DNA of 64,000 bases from Chitinophaga fulva (GCF_012927205.1 NZ_JABBGC010000002.1:868001-932000); one strand, 5' to 3'; counted from the first letter of the stretch, positions 37,805-45,991 are shown. Made by a program: numbers and translations. The notes: generated from the letters alone by a model not told the origin.

Positions 37805-39109
37805 TTACTGGCCAGCCCGCAGCAGCTTCCGCAGCTGATAAAAGAAACGCTCTATCAGCCGCAGGTCCTGCGTCACTATCTCTGCGTTGCCCTTCAGCTC
37901 TTTGTCAAAGGTAAGGGTTTTGTGAAAGGATGTTTGCAGGCCATTGGTCAGCACAACGTTCACATAATAGTTGCCGTCCTTGTCCGGTGCATTGGCGATA
38001 TACTTCACCTTGCCTTCCACCATGCCAAATTCCTGGTACGGGTAGTTTTCCAGCTTGAACAACACCTTCTGTCCCACTTTCACCTTTCCTGAATTGGTGG
38101 CCGGTACCTGCAAACGACCGATGAGCACATCTTTATCATCCGGCATAACGGACAACAATATGTCGCCTGTTTTCACAAACTGGTGCTTTCCGAGAAACTG
38201 CTGGAAACTTACCGTCCCATTAGCAGAAGAAGTCAACAGGTAGTTCTGTTCCCACGCATTGAGCGACTTCCGCAACTGTTCAAACAGCTGCACGGTTTGC
38301 GATGACAGGTTAATTTTGTCTTTTTGCGCACTGATGGCTGCCCCGCTTCTCGTTTTTTCCATACCCAACATGCCTTCCTGCAGCTGTGAGATGGAGATAT
38401 TGATCGTTTCAAGGTTCTGCTCTGCCTGCAAGAACTTTATTTTTTCCTGGCTCAGTTCCGCCGCTGACACCACCTTTTCCCTAAACAGTTCCTGGTACCG
38501 CTCCCATTCTCTTTTGGAGACTTCATACTTAGACTGCTCCAGCATTTTCTGCTGTTGCAGCGTACGTATCCTGCTACGCGATTCCACCAGGCCTCTGTCG
38601 GCCGCCGCATAGTCCGGCGAATAGGGTTGCAGGCGCGCGTACAGCTGTTCATCTGTCAGCGCTTTGGCAAAGGCGTTGTAATCGGCCTGAATTTCCCCCA
38701 GCTTAAAACCTGCCACCACGCCCAGCGGGAAATGTTCCAATCCCCTGTTGCTCAGTGAGTCTATCAAACTCCTGAGACGGACCACATCCCGGTAGTCGGC
38801 TGTTGATTGCAACACCATCAGTAGCTGGTCCTTTGAAACCTGTTGATGATCTTCCACGAAAATCTCTTCAATCTTGGTATTGGTGCGCGCCTCCAGCTTC
38901 TCCGGCGGGTTCTGGGAAGAGATAATGACTTTGGAGGGCACAAACTCCGGGTACTTCATCAGATAACTCATCAGCAGCACCAGCAGCAGGATGAGGAATA
39001 TGGTGGTATTCCCCCAGCGGACCATCCAGTGCGGTGGTTGCGCCAGGATATCCTGCACCCCTTCCGAATGCAGGTGGACGGTCTCCAGTATGTCTTTTTT
39101 AGTTTCCAA
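37805..39109 (-). CDS. HlyD-family membrane-fusion protein of the peptide exporter
   Basis: A 434-residue protein with a short cytosolic N-terminus, one transmembrane helix (about 32-50), a lipoyl-like half motif, a long coiled coil (about 150-285) and a beta-barrel end (VKYIANAPDKDGNYYVNVV). It bridges the inner-membrane exporter to the periplasm. It starts at TTG (39107-39109), 11 bp inside the exporter gene's end; the next ATG would remove residues up to position 28 just before the membrane helix, and the HSEGVQDILAQPPHW segment is typical of the family. It is translationally coupled to the ABC exporter. Confidence 0.9.
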   Translation of the reverse strand: METKKDILETVHLHSEGVQDILAQPPHWMVRWGNTTIFLILLLVLLMSYLMKYPEFVPSKVIISSQNPPEKLEARTNTKIEEIFVEDHQQVSKDQLLMVLQSTADYRDVVRLRSLIDSLSNRGLEHFPLGVVAGFKLGEIQADYNAFAKALTDEQLYARLQPYSPDYAAADRGLVESRSRIRTLQQQKMLEQSKYEVSKREWERYQELFREKVVSAAELSQEKIKFLQAEQNLETINISISQLQEGMLGMEKTRSGAAISAQKDKINLSSQTVQLFEQLRKSLNAWEQNYLLTSSANGTVSFQQFLGKHQFVKTGDILLSVMPDDKDVLIGRLQVPATNSGKVKVGQKVLFKLENYPYQEFGMVEGKVKYIANAPDKDGNYYVNVVLTNGLQTSFHKTLTFDKELKGNAEIVTQDLRLIERFFYQLRKLLRAGQ

Positions 39110-41306
39110 GTTCCAATTGATTTTTTACAAGCCTGTAATATTCTCTTCTCAGTGCTACCAGTTCATCGTGACTACCTTCTTCCACTACCTTGCCTTTGTC
39201 CAGTACAATGATCTTATCTGCATTTTTTACGGTCGATAACCGGTGGGCGATGATGACCGCTGTTTTTCCTTTTAAGAAATGCCCGAGGTTGTGCATGATC
39301 GCCTTTTCTGTATTGGCATCCAGCGCACTGGTGGCCTCATCGAAGAATATGTATTCCGGCGATTTATAGACAGCCCTGGCGATAAAGAGCCGTTGTTTCT
39401 GTCCTCCGCTAATACCGATCCCCTCATTGCCGATCTTTGAGTTATAACTTAACGGCAGCGTTTCAATGAAATCCTTTATACATGCTACCTCCACCGCCTT
39501 CCTGAGTTGTTGGCGGTTGATGTCTTCCACCCCGATGGCGATGTTTTTAGCGATGGTATCATTGAACACGTATCCCTCCTGCATCACTACCCCACACTGA
39601 TCGCGCCAATGACGCGGCGAAATATGCTGTAGTTGCAGGTTTCCGATTCTAATATCTCCATCAACCGGCTCATAAAATTTCATCAACATCTTCAGCAGGG
39701 TGGTTTTGCCGCTGCCGCTGGCCCCCACAATGGCGGTGGTTTTGCGGTGTGGTATGCGCAGGCTCAGGTGCTCAAACACCGGCGCCCCGGCGCCGACGTA
39801 TCGGAAGGACACATCATTCAGCACAATGTCTTCTTCGGGTATGTCCATGGCTGTCTGCATACCAGCCTGTTCTTCATCCGCTTTATCATGGATCTCTCCC
39901 AGCCGTTCCAGCGATATTTTGGCATCCTGCGTCTGTTTCACAAAATCCATCAGCTGGATCAGCGGACCGTTCAACTGTCCGATGATGTACTGCACCGACA
40001 GCATCATGCCCAGTGTCAGATTGCCGTCCAGCACCAGTTTGGCGGCGAGGAAACTGACGAAAATATCTTTCATCTGGTTAATGAAATTAGCGCCCACCAT
40101 CTGCCACTGCTCCAGCGATAAGGCTTTAAGCCGGATTTTGAACAGTTTCACCTGCATGAACTCCCAGCCCCAACGCATCTGCTTCTCAGCGTTATGCATC
40201 TTGATTTCCTGCATCCCGTTCACCAGTTCGATCACCTTGCTCTGTTCCTGGGATACCTGCGAAAAGCGTTTGTAATCCAGTTCCTTCCTCTTTTTCAGGA
40301 AGAAGCCTATCCATCCGACTGACAAGCCCGCTCCCAACAGATAGATCAGGAATAGGCGGTAATCGTACAACAACAACACAATGGCGAAAATAACCAGGTT
40401 GACCAGCGAGAAAAGCGTATTGAGCGACGAGTTGGTCAGCAGTTGTTCTATCCGCTGGTGATCATTGATCCGCTGCATAATGTCACCAGTCATCCGGGTA
40501 TCAAAGTAGCTGATAGGGAGCTTCATCATCTTGATGAAAAAATTGGAGACAATGGAAATATTGATCCGGCTGGAAAGGTGCAGCAAAATCCAGCTGCGCA
40601 CCATCTCTATGCCCGTTCTTCCGATAAACAACATCACCTGCGCCAGCAGCACCAGGTAGATGAAATTCAGATCGTGGTTCTGAATACCGATATCTACGAT
40701 ACTCTGGGTCAGGAAAGGGAAAATGAGCGACAACAGGCTACCGGCCAGCAGGCCAACTACCAGCTGTACGATCAGTTTTTTATAGCTGAGGAAATAACTG
40801 AACAGGAAAGAGAAATCCTTCCTGCTACGCGGGGCTTCCGACTCTGCCTCATAAAATGCCGGCGTAGGCTCCAGCAATAAGGCGATACCCTCTTCGTCGC
40901 TGGCCTGTTTACCGCGTCCCATCCAACCATCGATAAATTCCTGTTGCGTGTACTTTATCAATCCGTAAGCCGGGTCAGACACGTAAACGAATACACGCCC
41001 TGCTGATTTCTTCACTTTGTAGACCACCACAAAATGCTGTTGTCCCCAATGACAAATACAGGGCACAGGCGCTTCTTCCACCAATGTGTTGAAGTCTATC
41101 TTTACTGCCAGCGTCTTAAATCCCAGTCCCTCAGCAGCGGCGGACAGTCCCAGCAAAGAGCTTCCCTCCCGCGTGGTTTCCGCCAGCGACCGGATGGCCT
41201 GAATATCTGTCAACCGGCCATAGTGTTTGCTGACAATTTTTATGCAGGTAGGCCCACAATCCTTCCTGTCCGGCTGCGTATAAAAAGGGAATGTCTTCAG
41301 CTTCAT
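39099..41306 (-). CDS. Peptidase-containing ABC transporter (C39 leader-peptidase exporter)
   Basis: A 735-residue PCAT. Residues 1-130 are a C39 cysteine peptidase with catalytic Cys17 (DRKDCGPTC), His91 (QQHFVVVY) and Asp111 (SDPAYG). Six membrane helices follow (about 170-430). The ATPase domain has Walker A GASGSGKTT, signature ISGGQ, Walker B YIFFDEATSALD and the H-loop histidine IIAHRL. C39 enzymes cut leaders after GG; both precursors of this cluster end their leaders in KGG. The ATG is 1 bp after the stop of the SPASM gene, and the HlyD gene overlaps its 3' end. It exports and trims the modified peptides. Confidence 0.95.
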   Translation of the reverse strand: MKLKTFPFYTQPDRKDCGPTCIKIVSKHYGRLTDIQAIRSLAETTREGSSLLGLSAAAEGLGFKTLAVKIDFNTLVEEAPVPCICHWGQQHFVVVYKVKKSAGRVFVYVSDPAYGLIKYTQQEFIDGWMGRGKQASDEEGIALLLEPTPAFYEAESEAPRSRKDFSFLFSYFLSYKKLIVQLVVGLLAGSLLSLIFPFLTQSIVDIGIQNHDLNFIYLVLLAQVMLFIGRTGIEMVRSWILLHLSSRINISIVSNFFIKMMKLPISYFDTRMTGDIMQRINDHQRIEQLLTNSSLNTLFSLVNLVIFAIVLLLYDYRLFLIYLLGAGLSVGWIGFFLKKRKELDYKRFSQVSQEQSKVIELVNGMQEIKMHNAEKQMRWGWEFMQVKLFKIRLKALSLEQWQMVGANFINQMKDIFVSFLAAKLVLDGNLTLGMMLSVQYIIGQLNGPLIQLMDFVKQTQDAKISLERLGEIHDKADEEQAGMQTAMDIPEEDIVLNDVSFRYVGAGAPVFEHLSLRIPHRKTTAIVGASGSGKTTLLKMLMKFYEPVDGDIRIGNLQLQHISPRHWRDQCGVVMQEGYVFNDTIAKNIAIGVEDINRQQLRKAVEVACIKDFIETLPLSYNSKIGNEGIGISGGQKQRLFIARAVYKSPEYIFFDEATSALDANTEKAIMHNLGHFLKGKTAVIIAHRLSTVKNADKIIVLDKGKVVEEGSHDELVALRREYYRLVKNQLELGN

Positions 41307-41307
41307 A

Positions 41308-42378
41308 TTAGTTGTTTGTCTCTTTCAACCCATAACAGGCAATAGCAGCCTGCTTCATGGGATGTTGGGTCCAATCCTCCCATTTGTTGGTGTACGGGTC
41401 GTAACCGCATTTAAGCGGTTTGGAATAAACATCCTCCGGATTCTCCACATAGGCCCTGCAATCGGTGCAGGCATGCCTGAACTCACAGTCCCTGCATACT
41501 GTTATGTCATCTTTACGAATGCTGCCATAACGACGAAATACCGGGTTGTCCAATACCTGCCGCAGCGAAGCGGTGGCCACATGCCCGTAGTCCTCCTGCA
41601 TGGAAGGGCAGTTTTTAATATATCCGTTGAGGTTAATGCTCAGTTTTCTGTTGAGGCAGGTATTATAATGCTGGCTTTCGGTGAACAGCTCCAGGTTGGA
41701 CACAAAATAATTCGCCCGGATTTCACCGCAGGCCATACAGGAATTGATAGGCTTGTCGAAGAACACGACCGGCACGGAACCGTCAAATATTTTTTCCTGC
41801 CGGAGGACCGGGGAAGAATGTATCAGCAACGATTTTACCCGCGGATACTGTTTCACCAGTTTGTCCAGTAGCTGCAGGTCCAGCACCTTATCATACGACA
41901 ATACCAGTTTGATATATTTCAGGGTGGTACCATTAAACCGCTCCACGAATGCGCGGATTTTATCCAATGTTACCGCATGATAGTACCTGATCTCCAGCGC
42001 CTGCACATGTAACGCAAACAGTTCCCGGAAGAAAGGCCCGTCATAATCTATCGCCTCATTGTATTCGATAATGACATTGGTGATGTCAGCGTAACGGTCC
42101 CAGCTCAGGTCCAGCGTTGTCAGTTCAGGCAGCAGCTGTTGGTCTTTAAATCCCAGCTCCCGGCTGATCACAAAATCAATGTAATCTTCAATTGTCTCCC
42201 GGTTGTCTTCACCATAGTGCGCCACACACTCCTCAATGGAGTGTTGTTGGAGGAACAGGTACACATCCGCCGTATCATTGGGGATATGGTAATACCTGCG
42301 CAGCTGCAGGTCGTATAGCAGCGACATGCCGGCGCCTTTTACAATCCGGCAGTTTGCATAAATGTTTAAATATTCCAT
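41308..42378 (-). CDS. SPASM-domain peptide maturase of grasp-with-spasm system
   Basis: A 356-residue protein. The C-terminal third is a cysteine-rich SPASM domain: Cys214 and Cys217 in the linker, then Cys241, Cys257, Cys295, Cys298, Cys304, Cys307 and Cys324 (CRDCEFRHACTDC), enough for auxiliary iron-sulfur clusters. The CX3CX2C motif that holds the radical-SAM cluster is absent: the strand where it belongs reads TTLDLSWDRYADITNVIIEYN in two parts without cysteine. This matches the family I know as the SPASM maturase of the grasp-with-spasm system (TIGR04193, from memory). Its start codon overlaps the stop of a small ORF as ATGA, and its stop is 1 bp before the exporter start. Its chemistry is unknown; it may bind the leader or act as a partner of the ATP-grasp enzyme. 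Confidence 0.88.
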   Translation of the reverse strand: MEYLNIYANCRIVKGAGMSLLYDLQLRRYYHIPNDTADVYLFLQQHSIEECVAHYGEDNRETIEDYIDFVISRELGFKDQQLLPELTTLDLSWDRYADITNVIIEYNEAIDYDGPFFRELFALHVQALEIRYYHAVTLDKIRAFVERFNGTTLKYIKLVLSYDKVLDLQLLDKLVKQYPRVKSLLIHSSPVLRQEKIFDGSVPVVFFDKPINSCMACGEIRANYFVSNLELFTESQHYNTCLNRKLSINLNGYIKNCPSMQEDYGHVATASLRQVLDNPVFRRYGSIRKDDITVCRDCEFRHACTDCRAYVENPEDVYSKPLKCGYDPYTNKWEDWTQHPMKQAAIACYGLKETNN

Positions 42379-42557
42379 CAGAATTTGGATATCACTTTGT
42401 AAAAGTTAAAGAGCTCGAAACCTGCTGAGTTAATTTTTGGGGCTTTTTCAAACTTCAGGATGGGCCGGGATGCCTGGTGTTCATCTTTCTCCAGGAAATA
42501 CAGTGACAGCGGCAGTCCTTTCTTTTCTTTCAGGCTGCTGGTGAATTTCTTCTTCAT
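42378..42557 (-). CDS. Small ORF (59 residues) between the ATP-grasp and SPASM genes
   Basis: A 59-codon frame begins with ATG at 42557, inside the last 77 bp of the ATP-grasp gene, and stops with TGA at 42378-42380, overlapping the ATG of the SPASM gene as ATGA. The product starts MKKKFTSSLKEKKGLPLSL and ends FELFNFYKVISKF. It is lysine-rich (pI clearly basic) with no cysteine and no GG site, so it is not a third copy of the precursors. The ATGA overlap is a common sign of translational coupling. The gap would otherwise be 102 bp of non-coding DNA in a tightly packed operon. Function unknown; it may be a helper or leader-binding peptide. Confidence 0.5.
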   Translation of the reverse strand: MKKKFTSSLKEKKGLPLSLYFLEKDEHQASRPILKFEKAPKINSAGFELFNFYKVISKF

Positions 42558-43509
42558 GGGATATGCTTTGTTGGAGTAATCGGGCTAATTTCTTCTCCAG
42601 GTAATAGTTGCAGGGATAAGACACCATGCCAAACTGCCCTTCGGGATTGATTTCCAGGAAATGGTAATGGCCCTCCATGTCCACCATCAGATCGATGGAA
42701 CCCGTGCGGAATCCCAGTGACCGCATCAGCTGGTCCAGCTTCAGTTCCAGCTCAGCTGGCAGTTTGTAGGGCACTGTTCTGTTGGGGCGTTGCGTATCGT
42801 AGTTCCGAAAATCTTCCTTCGTTTTTTGGTTATTCTGCGAAAAAATGGCCATGGAATAGCAGTCGCCATCCAGGTAGAAGCTGCGTATTTCGAACTTCTT
42901 GATAATTTTTTCCTGTACCAGTGAAGGGAAAAATTTCTCCGGTACCATCCGCAGATTAGCGCTGTTGATGGTTTTGGTCAGCATCTTGTATTGTTCACCA
43001 TCGGCGCCTTCCACGAAAATGCATTCGCTGAGCGGTTTTACGATCAGTTCCTGATACAGCCCCAGCAGCCCGGCTATTGCCGCCCTGGTGGTCACCACTT
43101 CTGTAAAGGGCGTCGGGATGCCGTGTTGACGGGCCAGCGCCAATACATGCAGTTTATTCAGCCTGTCTTCTGAGAGCGGGTCATTCAGCCATTTGTGCCG
43201 GCTGATGGTGTGGAACAGGAACGAATACACGCCGTTGAATTCATCTATCAGAAAACGTTTGAGGGTGTATTGCGTCTGGAAGTCTGCCTGTTTAAGGCTG
43301 TATTCCACCGGGAAACTGTTGATCTTACGCCGGTACCAAACGGCTGCTGTTGCGGTATCACCGGGAAGATCACCCAGGTTTTCAAACCGGAAAAAGTCCT
43401 CCCCATTGACCCGCAGAAATGGTATCCGGAGATAATCCATCCACAGGCAAACATGATCGGTGGTGCTTTCGAGATGTGACTGACTTAATATGAGGATCTT
43501 TTGAGACAT
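42481..43509 (-). CDS. ATP-grasp peptide ligase (graspetide maturase) of grasp-with-spasm system
   Basis: A 342-residue ATP-grasp enzyme. The N-terminal preATP-grasp domain has the WYRRKINSFP segment. The ATP-grasp core spans about 110-320, with KPLSE and VQEKIIKKFEIRSFYLDG. The metal-binding end is SIDLMVDMEGHYHFLEINPEGQ in two parts, where the Glu-Ile-Asn-Pro residues hold magnesium. This matches the grasp-with-spasm ligase (TIGR04192, from memory), a relative of the microviridin-type enzymes that join side-chain carboxylates to Ser/Thr or Lys side chains. The C-terminal 25 residues (PERKERTAAVTVFPGER) overlap the small ORF. It follows the precursors after a hairpin attenuator. Confidence 0.92.
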   Translation of the reverse strand: MSQKILILSQSHLESTTDHVCLWMDYLRIPFLRVNGEDFFRFENLGDLPGDTATAAVWYRRKINSFPVEYSLKQADFQTQYTLKRFLIDEFNGVYSFLFHTISRHKWLNDPLSEDRLNKLHVLALARQHGIPTPFTEVVTTRAAIAGLLGLYQELIVKPLSECIFVEGADGEQYKMLTKTINSANLRMVPEKFFPSLVQEKIIKKFEIRSFYLDGDCYSMAIFSQNNQKTKEDFRNYDTQRPNRTVPYKLPAELELKLDQLMRSLGFRTGSIDLMVDMEGHYHFLEINPEGQFGMVSYPCNYYLEKKLARLLQQSISHEEEIHQQPERKERTAAVTVFPGER

Positions 43510-43536
43510 GGCAGGTAGTTGATTCCCGGAGATAAA

Positions 43537-43560
43537 GGCTGCCGGAAAACACCGGCAGCC
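43537..43560 (-). terminator. Attenuator hairpin between precursor and maturase genes
   Basis: On the minus strand a perfect 9-bp GC-rich stem (GGCTGCCGG with CCGGCAGCC) with loop TGTTTT is followed by TTTATC. It sits between the last precursor stop (43598) and the ATP-grasp start (43509). Partial termination there would keep precursor mRNA in excess over maturase mRNA, as is common in peptide natural product operons. Confidence 0.7.
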
Positions 43561-43597
43561 CTTTGTTTCCAGTCATACGAATGACGGGAGGAGATGA

Positions 43598-43780
43598 TTA
43601 TTTATCACGTTTGTGGTCGCACAGGTAAACATCAGGACCTGAGTAATGCGTAGGTGTGTGAACAGTGGTGCCAGCGGATTCGCCAGAATCTTCCATTTCC
43701 ATGGAGAGCTGCATCAGGCCACCCTTAATAGTTTCCAGGGATTCGATTTTTTTTTCGTTCAGTTTTGTGAGTTTGTTCAT
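43598..43780 (-). CDS. Graspetide precursor peptide 2
   Basis: A 60-residue peptide starting at MNKLTKLNEKK. An upstream in-frame start at 43843 would add 21 residues that overlap the other precursor gene and spoil the leader. The leader is 21 residues and ends ETIKGG; the core of 39 residues begins LMQLSMEMED. The core is rich in the residues an ATP-grasp ligase could join (Asp, Glu with Ser, Thr, Lys) and has one cysteine near the end (LCDHKRDK). It is clearly homologous to precursor 1 in the leader, IKGGL and QLSMEM. It is 46 bp downstream of precursor 1. Confidence 0.9.
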   Translation of the reverse strand: MNKLTKLNEKKIESLETIKGGLMQLSMEMEDSGESAGTTVHTPTHYSGPDVYLCDHKRDK

Positions 43781-43826
43781 GTTTTTCAATTTTAATAGTT
43801 TACAATACTTTTTCGGGGAACACTGA

Positions 43827-44003
43827 TTACTTATTAGGGTCATTCCGGCAATCAGTTACATAGTGCTGACCGTTCCAGGTAGCAGAATTCTGCGTGGTCC
43901 TTTCCTGATCATCTGCCATTTCCATGGAGAGCTGATACAAGCCACCCTTGATACTTTCCGGGGATGTTACCTTTTTGGCAACCAGTTTTTCTAACTTTTT
44001 CAT
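43827..44003 (-). CDS. Graspetide precursor peptide 1
   Basis: A 58-residue peptide, missed by ordinary length cut-offs. It starts MKKLEKLVAKKVTS and has a 21-residue leader ending SIKGG. The core of 37 residues begins LYQLSMEMADD and ends DCRNDPNK. It shares the leader pattern, the KGG cleavage site, QLSMEM and a single C-terminal cysteine with precursor 2; the stretch in between is different (TTQNSATWNGQHY versus SAGTTVHTPTHYS). This pattern, a fixed leader and a variable core, is typical of a multi-product RiPP system. It is the first gene of the cassette. Confidence 0.88.
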   Translation of the reverse strand: MKKLEKLVAKKVTSPESIKGGLYQLSMEMADDQERTTQNSATWNGQHYVTDCRNDPNK

Positions 44004-44027
44004 GTGCGTTGAATTTTAAATCTGAAG

Positions 44028-44035
44028 TAAAAGTA
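44028..44035 (-). promoter_or_regulatory. Possible -7 box for the precursor operon
   Basis: TACTTTTA on the minus strand is one base away from TAnnTTTG and lies 25 bp before the ATG of precursor 1. No convincing TTTG box is seen at the right distance, so the promoter is weakly supported, though a promoter must lie in the 138 bp between the upstream terminator and precursor 1. Confidence 0.3.
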
Positions 44036-44141
44036 GGCCGCAGAAAGATGTTGTTGGAAGCAGATGGATATTTGAGCGGGGCTGATCTATATTCGCGGTG
44101 TCTGGGGAAATATTTGCGGTGAGGGAGAGACTAAAAATGAG

Positions 44142-44178
44142 ACGGCCTGCGTTCAATATTAAACTGAACGCAGGCCGT
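44142..44178 (-). terminator. Terminator upstream of the peptide cassette
   Basis: A 14-bp perfect stem (ACGGCCTGCGTTCA with its complement) and a 9-base loop follow the stop of the leftward secreted-protein gene (44197). It insulates the peptide operon from the upstream gene and marks the cassette's right boundary. Confidence 0.85.
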
Positions 44179-44196
44179 ATGTATTATATTGAGTTA

Positions 44197-45624
44197 TTAC
44201 AGGGAGTGAGAGATGATCACCACCTTACTTTGTTTTTCTCTTCCATTTGTTACCTGTAAGATATAAGTGCCTTCTCTAACATTCTGTACGTCCATAACGG
44301 CTCTGGTAGCACCATGGGACAGTTTCATTCGTTTAATTTCCTTATAGTGCATATCATACAGGATGATGTCGCTCGCATCCTGTACCCCACCGGTTTTCTG
44401 CATCGTGGCAGGTGTGCCGGACATTTCTATGCTGAGATAATTATTTGCAGGATTAGGGCTGGCCATGAACGTCGCGCCGCCACCGGCATCAATCTTACCA
44501 CTGCGACTGAAATCATCGCTCCAGCCACATTCATTTTTCCATTTTACCCATATAGAAATAGCGCCGGGGAATTGCGGCCTGGAGGGGTTATTCATCGTTA
44601 CATAGACCATTGTTTTATCACTGCTGTAGCTGGTAATTTTACCTCCGATTGCCTTCCAGGCAACATCCAACACGGTTCCGCTGTTGGTAGGCAGCATGAT
44701 AGAGAACTCATAGCTTTGTCCACCACCAAAATGTACGCCATCAAAGGGGAATCCCATCATAAAATCAATAGGCTGTGTACCCACACTCACATTTTTTGTA
44801 ACAGGCGTACTGTTTCCACATTCACCGACAGCTGATACACTGATGTCGGCCTGATAGTTTCCGCTGGCGGAGGATATCTTAACACTGTTTCCGCTGGCGC
44901 CTGCAATGGTAATGGGAGGAGCTTGTCCGTTAATTCTTATGTTGGCGTTGCTGGCAGTCCATGTATAAGAGACAACACCGGGAAAGGCTGGCACGCTGAA
45001 TGTGCGTCCGGTGTCGTTGCAAACAACATTGGGACCGGAGATCGCTCCCAGTACAGGTTTCGGACGGGAAATTGTTACCGTCTCGCTCCGTGTCTTTTTG
45101 CAACTGTCATTCCGGGCACTGAGGGTTACGGTGCCTGCGGCTTCACTATTGATATCCATCGTGAACTGATTGGCGCTTACCCGGGTCACAGGCCATCCGG
45201 CATCATTAGTCACGTCGTAGGAGTCCCCTCTTGGAACGCCACCAATGGTAATCGTGGTGATTCCCCGGAAAGAACAGGGAAACGACTTCGTCATGGTCGT
45301 ATATGCTATCGGGTTACCGACGCTTAATACTGTAATTGGCGCGGAGGTGTCCTGCGAAGATGTTCCGTCTGCCCACGAAATCCGGGTAAGGATACGTGGT
45401 TTTCTGGGCTGATCGTGAGAAAACCTGATATAGCAGGTAGTGCCCGTCGGTTGGACACTGCCATTCCCATCAATCACAGTATAGTTCATCAGCGTATACG
45501 GTTTGAGGGTGAAATAAGAATAAGGATACTGCGTATCCGGACATACCGTAGTCTCACCGATCAACTGTGCATGAGCTAACATAGAGAAAAAGAAAGCGAA
45601 ACAAAACAAGAAGGTGGATTTCAT
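44197..45624 (-). CDS. Type IX-secreted protein with PKD/Ig-like domains
   Basis: A 475-residue protein with signal peptide MKSTFLFCFAFFFSMLAHAQ. It has several Ig-like or PKD-like beta domains (for example VSYTWTASNANI). A C-terminal type IX sorting domain begins ASPNPANNYLSIEM near residue 390 and ends with REGTYILQVTNG and the lysine-containing KVVIISHSL. The type IX system exports such proteins over the outer membrane and usually anchors them. It is probably a surface adhesin. It is a separate transcription unit from the peptide cassette because a terminator follows it. Confidence 0.88.
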   Translation of the reverse strand: MKSTFLFCFAFFFSMLAHAQLIGETTVCPDTQYPYSYFTLKPYTLMNYTVIDGNGSVQPTGTTCYIRFSHDQPRKPRILTRISWADGTSSQDTSAPITVLSVGNPIAYTTMTKSFPCSFRGITTITIGGVPRGDSYDVTNDAGWPVTRVSANQFTMDINSEAAGTVTLSARNDSCKKTRSETVTISRPKPVLGAISGPNVVCNDTGRTFSVPAFPGVVSYTWTASNANIRINGQAPPITIAGASGNSVKISSASGNYQADISVSAVGECGNSTPVTKNVSVGTQPIDFMMGFPFDGVHFGGGQSYEFSIMLPTNSGTVLDVAWKAIGGKITSYSSDKTMVYVTMNNPSRPQFPGAISIWVKWKNECGWSDDFSRSGKIDAGGGATFMASPNPANNYLSIEMSGTPATMQKTGGVQDASDIILYDMHYKEIKRMKLSHGATRAVMDVQNVREGTYILQVTNGREKQSKVVIISHSL

Positions 45625-45991
45625 GGCATTTCGAGGGTTTTATGAAGAAATAAATGATTGATGGGGATAGCGTTAACAGACAGCCATCTTTTTAACAGCA
45701 AGAACAATACGGGCAACACAACAACAGGCGCACAGGGGTACTGCCACACAGGTTAACGGTTATATGAGATCAGCGATGATGTTGGGTAGTTGGGCTACAG
45801 GTTTAAAAAATTAACGACTAAATAGTAACATACCTAAGCTAGTCATTAAATCATTATTCAAAAAAAAATTCTCGCACTTGATATTTTTGCAGCCAACGAT
45901 TTTAGGTCAAAATCCGCGTACAATTCATCAATAACCGCTAACAACGGAACCTTTCGATCATTATATTTACGCGCTAGCACACGATAGATTT
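45625..45991. other. AT-rich divergent promoter region
   Basis: This 367-bp gap separates the divergent secreted-protein and S9 peptidase genes. It holds no coding sequence I can support. TATTTTTG at 45892-45899 and TATATTTA at 45963-45970 resemble -7 boxes for the rightward gene, without clear -33 partners. Confidence 0.5.

Noticed and set aside
39633..40275. Two long rightward frames antisense to the ABC exporter
   Set aside because: Both fall inside intact ATPase and membrane domains of the exporter; no independent support.
43781..43843. Longer version of precursor 2
   Set aside because: The 21 added residues overlap precursor 1 and would place a non-leader sequence before a perfect leader start.
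44004..44141. A possible third precursor gene upstream of precursor 1
   Set aside because: I read the minus strand and found no ATG followed by a leader with GG; only promoter-type sequence.
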